Shown here piece by piece: positions 1 to 10,400 of a stretch of 64,000 nt of DNA. This DNA comes from Parietichytrium sp. I65-24A. Its lineage: Eukaryota > Sar > Bigyra > Thraustochytrida > Thraustochytriidae. Position 1 is the stretch's first letter. Each line of letters opens with the position of its first letter. The DNA lies in NCBI GenBank assembly GCA_012862575.1, contig BLSF01000066.1:162815-226814 (forward strand), read 5' to 3'. Both the position numbers and the translations under genes were made by a program. The notes under the pieces were generated by a model. That model was given only the letters and a program-made list of their open reading frames with translations. It made no database searches and was not told where the DNA came from.

Positions 1-147
1 TGTCGGTCTGTCAAAAGTCACGGCCATATATAAAGTCGGGGACAAGGAGTTGCTTTTCCACAAAAAGCCAATAATCAACATGTGCAAACGTTTGGTAGGG
101 AGATGACAGCAGGTGCACAACGGCTGCGCTGAATACGCTGCGAACTT

Positions 148-1170
148 TTACTTTGCTTCCGCAGTTGCCATTGTCTCAGGGAAGTTGAACTGAGCACGAT
201 CGCCGTGCAATCTCAGTGCAGCTTGATCGTAGCACCTGGCTGCTTCAACCTCAGACTTGAAGCGACCAAGGTACATCACCTTTGGACCGACGCGGATGCG
301 AGCCTGGAATCTGCCGTCCTTGGAGCACCTGCTTACGCCGCGAAACTTGGAGGAGCTCACACGGCTTCGGCGAGCTGCAGCGGACTTCTTCTCCTCGGCA
401 GCTTTGGTGGCTGCGACGGCGGCAGCCAAGACACCACTAGCAAGAGAGCCGCTCTTGACTGGAACTGCAGGACCCTTCGTGGAAGTCTTCGGGTTCTTTG
501 GATCGATCTTAGGTGCATTTGGTCTGGCCTGGTTGGATGGGGTGTGGCAAATGTTGCTCTTGAGTGCAGGTGGCTTGCGGCCTCTTGTTAACTCAGGAGC
601 GGCCTTGCGCCTCTTGTTGTTCGCTGCAAGTCCGCCGGGACCTCCCATCATGGTAGCAGAACCAAAAGAGCTCGGCGAGTGGCCAATCATCGAGTCATGA
701 TCGCGCTTCATGCCGAATCCCATAGGCAAGCCAGACTGGTTGCCGCTGAGCCCAGCGAGGTCGTCCAAGGCAGAGGTGAAATTGGACGACATTGGGCCGT
801 GGTGCGAGTCCTCGTAGGACGAATGCATGAATGGCATTCCACCAAACATTTGCTGGTAAGGCATCAAGTTGGGCATGTAAAGAGAGTGTCTGGAATGCCC
901 CTCGATTGAGTTGAGCCATGGCTGTGCGCCGTGCACGCCCGACAGACCCATGGCGCTGTAGTGCCCAGCGCTGTCATGGTGGTCATCAAGGTGACCAAAG
1001 TCGAGGCCCGAGCCTTCGTGGCCGTGGCCCATATCGGCGCTGCCCTTGAGCCCCGAAAACGCAGTCGGGAAGGACATATCCCCGTCAATGAGACCGCTGT
1101 CCAGCCCGAGCGAGATCAACGAGCTCCTTCTCATCGAGTTGTCCAACGAAGTGCCGCTCATGCGCCTCAT
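148..1170 (-). CDS. AP2/ERF-domain transcription factor
   Basis: Predicted nuclear DNA-binding regulator of 340 aa. A single AP2 domain lies near the C-terminus (about residues 275-333). It opens with SKFRGVSR and carries the WLG-like YLGRF turn and the EAARCYDQAA helix, which are the parts of the AP2 fold that form the three-stranded sheet and the packing helix. The rest is low-complexity: Gly/Ser/His/Met-rich at the N-terminus, then a basic KRRKAAPELTRGRKPP stretch that looks like a nuclear localisation signal, then an Ala/Lys-rich linker. The open frame continues upstream to 1269 without an ATG; the first ATG is at 1170 with a second at 1161, so 1170 is chosen. AP2 proteins occur in plants, apicomplexans and stramenopiles; target genes cannot be told from sequence. 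Confidence 0.88.
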   Translation of the reverse strand: MRRMSGTSLDNSMRRSSLISLGLDSGLIDGDMSFPTAFSGLKGSADMGHGHEGSGLDFGHLDDHHDSAGHYSAMGLSGVHGAQPWLNSIEGHSRHSLYMPNLMPYQQMFGGMPFMHSSYEDSHHGPMSSNFTSALDDLAGLSGNQSGLPMGFGMKRDHDSMIGHSPSSFGSATMMGGPGGLAANNKRRKAAPELTRGRKPPALKSNICHTPSNQARPNAPKIDPKNPKTSTKGPAVPVKSGSLASGVLAAAVAATKAAEEKKSAAARRSRVSSSKFRGVSRCSKDGRFQARIRVGPKVMYLGRFKSEVEAARCYDQAALRLHGDRAQFNFPETMATAEAK

Positions 1171-4100
1171 CTTGCTCTGCTTCACTCGCGTTGCGTTGCG
1201 ATACGAATGTCCACTTCGAATTCGCACACCGTGGTCTGATCCCAACCACTTGAGCTCGCAAAGTCGCAATCAATCAATTGACCTCTCGTACAAGTCAAAG
1301 TCGAATCCTCCTCTATCTCTTAGCTCTTACTCAAATAACACACTCCGTGCACGCTCACCATTGGGATCTGCCTGCCACCAAATCCAACTCGACTCCTGCC
1401 CGCACACTCGCCTACCACCCGCCACCCTTTTCTCTAGCACCCTTCGCCACCGGCGCCCACCGTGTGCAAGCCGTCCCCTCCTAAGGTTTGAACTAGCACA
1501 CCATTACACACCCGCACCCCACTCCCACGGCGAAGCTAGTGGAAAGGTTATGGTTTGGATTAGCTGCGGTGTGGGAATAGGCCTACCGTACCAGCGCACA
1601 CCAGGGGAAGGAGTATTGGGGCTTACTTTATTCGGTATGTAGTGGAAGGAGAAGGGTGGCTGGGCGTCTTCTCTCTTCTTCTGTGACAAATTTCCCCCCT
1701 ACGTAGAGTTCGTATATACACCTGTAGGAGCCATCTGAGAGGGAAAAAGATGGCGCTATCTGAACAGTAGGAAATAACTAGCGGCTGGAAGAGTGAGGCG
1801 TGGCGTTCCTGCTTCCAATGTCTCCCTCTCCCCCTCTGCGATCTGCAATCGATCCCGCTAGCACCAATAGCGGAACACGCTATGCAACCCTTGATATCCT
1901 ACCAGAGCAATGACCGTGATTAGGCGCAGATTTATGCTCTTCTTCTTTTTCTTCTTCTTTTTCTTTTTCTTAGAAGGAGTGACGACTCACGACTTAAAAA
2001 CTGCTTTCCTCCCAGCAGATAGCCACACTCACGACACTCACAATCAGTTTTTAGAATTCAAAAGATTTCAGTTCAGAACTCGGAACAGAAACAAAGGAAT
2101 TGAAAGGATTTGTGCATCTGAGAACCACGAAAGAAAGGGGGAATGTAGGCAGCAAAGGCAGCAAAGGCAGGAGGGCAGGGGCGTTAAAAAGCAGCCCCTC
2201 ACACGAAGGAGGTAGTAGGGCAGGCAGGCCAAGGCATGCCAAGGCAAGAAGAGAGAGAGAGAGAGAGGTAGAGAGAAAGGGAGAGAGTGGGAGGGAAAGT
2301 GAGAGAGAAAGGTTGTAAATTTCACATTTCACACACACAACCAATCGTTCTTCTTGCTACCGTTCGACACTTGCGAGGGTGCACGCGGAAGGAGGAAGGA
2401 GGACTATACTAGGGAGTGATTACAGTGTGGTAGCGAAGGGGTGGGTACGGAGTACACAAATGACAAATTTTAGTTACTCGCTGTCTTAGACCTCGCTGTA
2501 GAACCTCAGAGCTTGGGTTTAGTCACCTTACGTGATTGCAAGCAATCATGAATCCGACTGTCTAGGATGCCAATGATTAAGGAGGTTTGCTGGAACGGTC
2601 AATTCCTCACAGCTGGCAAAGAGGGAATTCTCGGGTTCCTATTTTAAACCTTAATTGCCTGGTAGTCCAGACATGGATCGCCTGAACTACTGTACTCTCT
2701 ATTCTTCTACGTAGCACTCCTTTGGCCAGTCCTCGAAACGTCACTTCCATGAGGTTCTAGTGTTTCCACTGTGCATGAGGTAAAGGGGCGAACGAGGGAG
2801 GATCTTTTGCACGTGCCAAATACTATTGTAAACTCTAATATCTATTAAGCTCGTTCGAATCGTGGCGCGTGTGCAGTCCGTGGCGAAGGACTCTTATTAC
2901 TCAACTATACAAAAACATAGCTGATCGGTCAGGTAACCTATATAGCGAAAACACATGTGAACACTGAGTTTTGGTTGGCTGAGCGATGGTAAATTATACT
3001 GTGGCGTAAGACTACTGGTCCTTCGTACTGTGGCCATCTAGCTAGCTCTAGAAGTGTCTTGCGGTACTGGTACGGGGAAACTGGTCCTCTTTAGTAGTTT
3101 TGACTACCTCGTGCTGAGACTTGTGTAATCTGTCGTCCAAACTCTTACCTCCCACCCCACTAAGCTTTTCACTGCTTAACATACCACTCATATCCACTCA
3201 TGTTCTGATCAGCAGCAAAACAGAACTGATTACTTGCTCAAGATTTGATGTTCATTGTCTGTGTAATGAGAATATGTGCAAATGAACAGAGAAGAAATGA
3301 CAGGAGCGCAGGAGAGTAGAGGAGAGAGAGAGAGAGAGAGAGAGAATATTTGTCGATCAACAGCCTGAGAGAGAAAGAAGGGGGAAAATGACATACCCAA
3401 TCTAATCAAGCCGAGAACTCTCCCGGTCGGCTGGGTACGACGACAGTGAAAGGAGCCGAAAAACACTCGAAATCAGAAGGCGAAATAGTTTGAACAGATA
3501 GATGTACTTTCTTCTGTAACCCAACTGATGGGCTGACTGATGACTGATCATAGATCATGTTCATGGATGTGTGTAAAAAAAACAAACTAAACCTCATCAC
3601 ATCATGATAGATAGGTCATAGGTCATGATTTGGCCCATTGCGTGCTGACAGTAATTTTCTATGATGATTTTATTTATCGTCGTGCACAACGCAACCATGC
3701 ACAACCACAACGAAGAAGACAGCTCTTGGCTTAGCCTTCTTTTTAAAACCATGGCGTGAAACTAGGTGACTGCTGTGAGAAACGAGATGCTCGCAAAACT
3801 ATTATGAACGTTTCTGATCAAGTGCTACACAAAGTCAGTTCGCTGCGAAAACGACGGCTCAAAAACGCACACGACATCAACGCAACCAAAAGTAGTAGTG
3901 TCGCGCAAAGGAGCGAAGTGAGATGAAGTGAGGTTGTGGTTTCTCCCGATTGCCTCAAATCAAAGGTCTGTTCTAATTTGTGAAGGCGGGTCCACTTTTC
4001 TCCGCGGAAAATGACGAGCGTTCCAACGTTAGTCCCGGGGAAACCCGAGCTTGCTACGGACTGAGAGTCCTGGGAGACGTGGCATTGCTCGAGGATGTAC

Positions 4101-4315
4101 CAAAACGACAGGTAGAATAGCTTGTGAGACGAGTAAAAAGGAATTTACTAAACTGTTATATAGGCTCGAATTCTTGTACGAGGAGGAGCACCATGCGAGA
4201 ACCCGGTGAACTCTGCCCAATAAACAAAGCAAAACAACACATAAGATAACATAACACGACGATTACACACTAAAGAGCTCGGGCCGAGCAGTTGACAAAC
4301 GGAAAAAGAGCTGCA
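1171..4315. other. Intergenic, no gene recognised
   Basis: About 3.1 kb between the 5' end of the AP2 gene and the 3' end of the DHHC gene. It holds a T/C-rich tract (about 1938-1971), GA-rich patches around 2245-2310 and a (GA)n run at 3321-3345. Short open frames lack ATG starts, family motifs or sensible composition. Nothing codes convincingly on either strand. Confidence 0.6.
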
Positions 4316-5153
4316 TTATACGCTGGTGGCACTAAAGGTGGAGTGGTTCTCTGCCTCAACTCCTTCAGCCTCAACATCATCTTCTCCTTGCGCCTCTTCT
4401 TTTGCAGGCTTGTCGCGTTTCAGCTTGTTCCTTCGCCTGGTGTGAGCGTCGAGCATGAAGCCGTAGGTGGTCTGCCCTTTGTATATCAGCTGCGTGTGGA
4501 ACATCCAAAGAGAAAAGTAGCTCGTCAAAATAATTCCGGAGAGGATGAAATTGATGCCCCCAACGATGAAAAACGCGTATCCGTAGCGCTCCTCAATATC
4601 TTTGCGGATGGCGCTTTGCGCAAAGAAGAAAACGCCGATGGAAACCTGGTAAAGTGCGTAGAGCCATCCGAGCAAACTTAGCCCGTAAAACTGCAAGTAA
4701 GTCCGTCTCCCGATGCATGTGTTGAGCCAAACGCAGTGGTGGTCGAGCCCCGGAACCATCTTTTTGCACTGCGAGCAGTACCGGGCAGACTCCTGCGCCT
4801 TCTTCATGCGTGCAAGGATAAAGCCGCCCGGCTTCGCGGGGTCTGCTCCCTGGCAATAAACCCAGAGTCCAAGCGTGACCACAACCAGAGGAACGTACGG
4901 CCCGAACGTCCACCACACCTTTTTTTTTAAATAAGAATCCCGACCCAGAACGTCTGTCAGATGGCCATCTTCAACAACGGTTGCCAAAGCAGATCGCATG
5001 CATCACCAACACCAACCAAATAAAACTCACCTCTGAAAGGACAACCAGCGCAACAAACACCGCTACCGACAACACCTGCCCAGCCCAGGCAGCCACTGTC
5101 ACAGTCTCCACAGGAGCTTCGAAGCCATTTCTGCGCACGCCATCAGACTCCAT
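4316..5153 (-). CDS. DHHC-type protein S-palmitoyltransferase
   Basis: Transfers palmitate from acyl-CoA to cysteines of target proteins at an endomembrane. Rebuilt from two exons (5153..5031 and 4918..4316), 241 aa. The catalytic block reads RYCSQCKKM, then DHHCVWLNTCIG, in the middle of the protein. There are four hydrophobic segments: one in exon 1, one right after the junction (WTFGPYVPLVVVTLGLW) followed by a DP motif, and two after DHHC. That is the standard 4-TM topology with a cytosolic DHHC loop. The exon-1 frame opens at ATG 5153. Oddity: the cysteine-rich domain is short, lacking the usual central His-Cys-x2-Cys zinc-ligand stretch between the first CxxC and DHHC. An alternative model starting at 4999 would lose TM1. 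The family call is firm; the exon join is inferred. Confidence 0.85.
4919..5030 (-). other. Predicted intron in the DHHC gene
   Basis: 112-nt intron in phase 0. The donor GTGAGT directly follows the exon-1 hydrophobic segment. The acceptor is the AG at the end of an A-rich run just before the second transmembrane segment. Unspliced, exon 1 would run into a stop at 4971. The A-rich acceptor context is poor, so the exact 3' site is uncertain. Confidence 0.55.
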
Positions 5154-6002
5154 CTCCAACTACTCCGGTGCACTCTTCGCAACAGGCCTTGTCCGCTCGT
5201 CCCTTTCCTCACCCTGCTTTCAAAGTTCCACCGCAGTCAAACGTCCTGCTGACCGCAAAGCCAAAAAGCGAAAGTCAAGTCAAGCCAAGCCAAACTAGCT
5301 CTAGCTAGAGTCTCCCAAGGTGTCTTTGCGCTGCCCCGCGTGCGCGTGTATTGACGCACCGCCGCACTGACACCGTTTCCTCCTTCGCCAGGACTCCGAG
5401 CATGCTCTGGTGCCGCGGACACCAGGCATACGCGACAGGTGGCGTTTGGGCGGTACGAGTCCTACTCCACTGCATATGCTCGTGGCTAAGACAGCCGTGT
5501 TATATAAAGGTATGATGTGTGAACAAAGAGTTGTTGTGCTATCAGTCTCAATCAATCAATCATAATCAATCAATCAAAGTAGGTAGATAAAGAGTTGGAG
5601 GTGTGTGTGCTAACAGTAAGTCATGTACACAATAAGCCAGTTAGATAACCAACCCCTCGCGTTCGACGAGAGGATAAACTAGACGTATTGCCGAGGTCGC
5701 GCGAGACGAGAATGACGAGAATGACGATGGCGCCGGAAGTTGTAAAGGGATTCGAGGGGGTTCGGCCACTTCGTGGACCGTACTTGTACTTGTACGGATA
5801 ATTCGATGGCGGCGATGGTGCTTTGCGATTGGTCGGTCTCGGTCGGCCTCGGTCGGCCTCGCGCTTACTGTTGATTAAAATAAAAATCCCCTTTCGCGTC
5901 CAACACGAGTGAATTTAATAGATCGGTCGCGGACCTTCGCGAAAAATTGCCGCGGAGCATCAACCTGCTGCCAGATATTATTACCAGGGAGTCGCGCAAA
6001 CA
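5154..6002. other. Intergenic, no gene recognised
   Basis: Separates the 5' end of the DHHC gene from the 3' end of the methyltransferase gene. It contains short TCAATCAA repeats (about 5546-5577) and tandem GGTCGGCCTC repeats (about 5830-5862). No protein family signal was seen on either strand. Confidence 0.5.
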
Positions 6003-6608
6003 TCAGGCCTTTTCGGAAGCGAAGAAAAAGTACCCCATGCCATGGTCGATGTCTTTCAGCGACGGTTCCGACAAACCCTCCACTGACAGATACTTTTTGC
6101 GGAAATGAGGCTGCTGGAATGTGATTTGGACGAAGACGCCTCCAGGCTTGAGGACTCGGCGCACGGACTCCATCATGTTGCGCGTGGACTGGATCGTCTC
6201 GGCGTTGGGGTTCCAAGGATCCCCTTCATCGGTGACAAGGGCGTCCATCGCGGCCTTATCAATAATAACGTCAAACGTCTCATCCGGAAAGGTCATCGCA
6301 GTCATGTCCATCTCCTCCCAGTGAAGCTGCTCGACCTGGGCGTACTTGTCTCTCATGTTCCGAATTACCGTGCTGCTAAAGTCGATGCTATGCACATCCA
6401 CGCCAAAGTGCGCGGCAATCTCCTGCGAAAACGGCGAGTTGCCGCATCCCACCACGAGAACCTTGCCAGCGGCAGCAATCTTCTCCCTGAACGGCTCCAG
6501 CAGCTCCTGCACGGCGCTGAATGGCACCAGCCACTCGTACTCTGCCTCTTCGTCGAAGCGCTTCTCCCAGTACTCGCGCGTTTTGTACTCGCGATTGTCC
6601 TTCGCCAT
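6003..6608 (-). CDS. EEF1AKMT4/METTL13-like class I methyltransferase
   Basis: 201-aa SAM-dependent methyltransferase. It starts at ATG 6608 with the family-typical N-terminus (REYWEKRFDEE...YEWLVPF). Motif I is VLVVGCGNSPFSQE, the SAM-binding loop with the GCGNS signature of the EEF1AKMT4/METTL13/EFM group. Motif II is HSIDFSSTVI, and the post-motif FDVIIDKAAMDAL is characteristic of the same group, followed by RVLKPGGVFVQITF. Characterised relatives methylate lysines of elongation factor 1A, so the same role in the cytosol is inferred, not shown. The length matches the single-domain human EEF1AKMT4 form rather than the two-domain METTL13. No intron is needed. Confidence 0.88.
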   Translation of the reverse strand: MAKDNREYKTREYWEKRFDEEAEYEWLVPFSAVQELLEPFREKIAAAGKVLVVGCGNSPFSQEIAAHFGVDVHSIDFSSTVIRNMRDKYAQVEQLHWEEMDMTAMTFPDETFDVIIDKAAMDALVTDEGDPWNPNAETIQSTRNMMESVRRVLKPGGVFVQITFQQPHFRKKYLSVEGLSEPSLKDIDHGMGYFFFASEKA

Positions 6609-6655
6609 CGCGCCACGTCCGTCCCCACACCTAACTCTCCGCGTACACTAATACC

Positions 6656-6720
6656 TCCTCTCTCTCTCTCTCTCTCTTTATTTCTTTCTTTCTTTCTCTC
6701 TCTCTCTCTCTTTTTCTCTC

Positions 6721-6751
<31 letters not shown>

Positions 6752-6837
6752 TTCTTTCCTTCTCTCTTTCTCTCTTTATCTCTCTTTATCTCTCTCTTTC
6801 TCTCTTTCTCTCTCTCTGTCTCTCTCTGTCTCTGTCT
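6656..6837. repeat. CT-rich microsatellite tract
   Basis: About 180 bp of almost pure pyrimidine on the plus strand, (CT)n interspersed with CTTT. It lies just upstream of the methyltransferase ATG (6608, minus strand), where it would be a GA-rich 5' leader or promoter element. Open frames through it encode only Leu/Ser or Arg/Glu/Lys runs and are not genes. Confidence 0.85.
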
Positions 6838-7469
6838 CGAGTCCAGCCGTCCTCTCGTGTCTCGTGTCTCTCTGCCATCTGTGCCACTCTGCACATCTAC
6901 TACGGTTTACAACTACGGTTTAGCCAAACTACGGTTTAGAAGAACCACACTTGCTGTTTAAAATAGGCGCTAGAGGTGTAACTACGGCTTATTGACTGTA
7001 ACACTAATTAGTTCAAAAAGGTAGTTTCGTGCACTACCGTATGAGTTAGAGATTGGTTCATGACGATTCGTATTGTATCTGCTATAAACTGGATTGAGAC
7101 TCGAGCAGGTTAACTAGAGAAGGAACCTATCATATAGCCTAAGGAGATGATGACGCCATGCTTACGTCGTCGCGCTGTAGGCGGCGAGTAAGAACTGCGC
7201 GCACGTCCCCGCCCCACTTGTTACCGTACACGCGCGGGAGAAGGAAGGGGCAGCCGCTGTTTCGGTTGACGTGCAGGTTCCGCGGAAGGTTCCGGGACCG
7301 TTTCCGAGGACCTCCCTTCTCACAACAAAAGGCCAACCAGCCCCACAGCCCCACAGCCCCACCCACTCTGGGGTCCTCGCACCCCACAGTGGCCTGTGCG
7401 CGCACCCCCGCCCCACTCACATCAACAAACACAACAAACCCACAACTCACAAGGCACAAAGACGCGTCG
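6838..7469. other. Intergenic and 5' region of the GCN2-like gene
   Basis: Divergent promoter region between the methyltransferase and GCN2 genes. The GCN2 frame is open back to an ATG at 7158. The 104 residues this would add are Arg/Pro/Thr-rich and unlike any RWD N-terminus, so they are treated as 5' untranslated sequence. A repeated CCCCACAGC/CCCCAC motif sits at about 7335-7385. Confidence 0.5.
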
Positions 7470-10400
7470 ATGGCGGAGGAGGAGGAAGAGGACCGCATCG
7501 CCGAGGAGATCGAGGTGCTGTCGTCCATCTTCGGCGCGGACCTGAAACGGCTGGGTTTAGTGTGGGGGCTGCCCAAAATCTCCCTCACAATCACCCCACA
7601 CGTGAGCCAGGGCGGGGACCCAGTAGAGGCGGAGCTAGAAGTCACCTACGTGGCAGGGTACCCGGGGAAGGCGCCCACGGTGAAAGTGGTCCGCGGCACT
7701 GGGATCTCAGAGGACAATCTGCGCAAATTGCAGCAAGAGCTGCAGCAAGAGGGCGGTAAGATGGCGGGAACGAACGCGGAACCGTTCGTTTTCGACCTGT
7801 CGCGGATCGCGCAGGACTTTATCGTGCGGCACAGAGTGGTGACCAAGTCGTTCTACGAGGAGTTTCAGGAAGAGGAGACGAACAAAGCGCGAATGGCGCA
7901 GGCGCAGAAACGCAGAATCAAACAGGAAGAGCTCGAACGCAACGCGCTGCTGCACGCGCGGGTCAACCGCGCGCTGGAAACAGTCCCCAGCGCGTCAGCT
8001 GCCAGACCGCAAGTGTGGGACCTGAATTTCCTGTCAAAGACATCTCAGGGCGATGATAGCGCATTGGGCGACGCGGAGCCTGACCTGGACAGGCTGCTGG
8101 AGCAGAGCGCACAGGCGAAGAGCCGGTATGAGGCAGATTTTGAGGAAATCAAGTTGCTGGGTTTCGGCGGGTTCGGCAAGGTGGTCAAGGCGCGCAACAG
8201 ACTGGACGGTAGGTTGTATGCCGTCAAGAGGATCAAGCTTGAGCGGCAGGACGCCAACTCGAACAGGAAGATCTTGCGCGAAGTCACCAGCCTGGCGAAG
8301 ATGTTTCATCAAAACATCGTGAGGTATTATCAGGCGTGGATAGAGGACGACGAAGGCGGTGACAGCGACAGCGAGGACAGCGAAAGCGGAGATGACTGGG
8401 GCAGCAGCGAGTCCAGGGACTTGTCCACGTCCTCCACCGTCTCGTTTGGCATTCGGCCCAAGATGAAGCCCTCCAGGGTGGCCAGCCCAACCACGCTGGA
8501 CGCCGCGGCCAGAGGATTGTATCAGAACGACGACTTTGTCGGGTTCGGAGACTGGAGCGAGGACGAGGACGACGAGAGCAGCCAAGTTGGCGACGGTCTC
8601 GACGCCTCGCAATTGTCCGGCCGGAACACGAAGAAGAGCCTGGCCAGAGACCGCCTCTTGTACATCCAAATGGAATATTGCCCCGGCCAAACACTCCGCG
8701 AGGTCATCGACAAGAGAGTGCTTGTGCAAAACCCGGACCTCGTATGGAGGCTCTTCCGGCAAATCGTGGAAGCGCTGTGGTACATTCATGACACCTGCCA
8801 TTTTATCCACCGCGATCTCAAGCCGGCGAATGTGTTCTTGGACGAGAACGGCAATGTTAAGCTCGGAGACTTTGGCCTTGCCATTACGGTGGAGAAGAGC
8901 GAAGCCACAGCAGAATCAGGGGCCGCAGCGGTCGCAAATGCCACAGGAACCGGGGCTGCTCCGTCTCCAGGACAAGGCAAGAAGAAAAAGGGCAAAAATA
9001 AGAAGAAGGGCGGAGCTACTACTGTCGTTACTACTACTACTACTACTACTGCTACAACTCACCCAAAGTCTTCCCCCTCGGCAGATGTGGTGGAGCCAGA
9101 TTCCGACTGCGCCAAGAACATGCCTCGAGGCAGCATCGAAAATACGAGTGGAGTTGGCACGACGCTATACCGTGCCCCCGAAGTGACCAAGGGGAAATAC
9201 AACGAAAAGTGCGACATGTGGAGTATTGGAGTCATGCTGTACGAGATGCTGGTGCCGCCTTTTGGGACTGGCATGGAGCGCATCAAGAGCTTGACGCAAT
9301 TGCGCGAAACGGGCAAGGTGGATCCCGCTGCGGGCATCAAGAAGGAGCATCGCGAACTAGTCGAGATGCTGCTGCAAAAGAAACCCAAGAACAGGCCGAG
9401 CGCGTTGTTTATTCTCGAGTCTGGTCGCCTTCCACAAAAGATTGAAATGGAACAAAAGTATTTTGACGAGGTCATGCGGGTGGTCAAAGGGTCTGACCGC
9501 TCCTTACCGTTGTACACTAGACTTATGGAAACCTTGTTCACCCAGGCCACGCGCGACGAAGTGTTTTACACTTACGACGCGGATATTTTAAAGTATACCA
9601 ACAGCGCTGTGGCGCACTCCCAAGAGATGAGCTTGGAAGCGAGACAGCAGCTGCGCCACCATGAGCTTTTGCACGCCACGCAAAAAATCGTCTACCGCGA
9701 AATGGAGAAGCAGTTTGAGCTTTTTGGGGCTAGCCCATTTTACGCGCCTCTGCTCACGCCGAAAACGGAGGTGGAGACTGATCGACAAAATCAATACTGC
9801 CAGCTGATGGACCCTCAAGGCACCATTGTGTTGCTGCCTATGAACTTGACTAGGCCGTTCGCCCGTTGGATTGCTCTTCGACAATTATCCTGGATGAAGC
9901 GATACGACTGCTCTCGAGTTTATGTCGCGGCCGAGACCGGGAACAACCTCCTGGGAGGGCAACCGCGGTCAAAGCTGCAAAGCACGCTGGACGTTGTCGT
10001 CCCGCTGTCGCTCTTAGCGGACCCGGCGATTTCGCGCGAATGGCACGTTGATTGCATGCGGTGCAGCGTTCAGGCATTGACGAGGTGCTCGAGCGACTAT
10101 CTGACGGACAATATTATTGTGTACGTTCAAGACTCCAAACTTCAGGATGCGCTGCTTTCTCATTTGGGGCTGGAACCTCGCTCCCGATGCACGCACCTGC
10201 TGGCATTTCTTGACGCTCTTTTCTCGAACGAAAAGCTGTCTTGGTCACAGGTGCGGAAAGCAATGTTGGAGAGAGTCACCCAGAAGCAAGCGGACTCTCT
10301 CAAGAGCCTGTTCGCGGCCAGACATGACGAAAAGGACTTTGGGCTGCGAGCTTTTTTGGAAAAAACTGGCCCCGAAGCCTCCAAAAGCTCCGACATTCGC

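Noticed and set aside
6631-6923. Open frames across the CT tract (Leu/Ser or Arg/Glu/Lys runs)
   Set aside because: Simple-sequence artefacts; one strand overlaps the methyltransferase gene.
7158-7469. 104-residue N-terminal extension of the GCN2-like protein
   Set aside because: In frame, but Arg/Pro/Thr-rich with CCCCAC repeats and unlike a GCN2 N-terminus; the RWD domain starts right after the Met at 7470.
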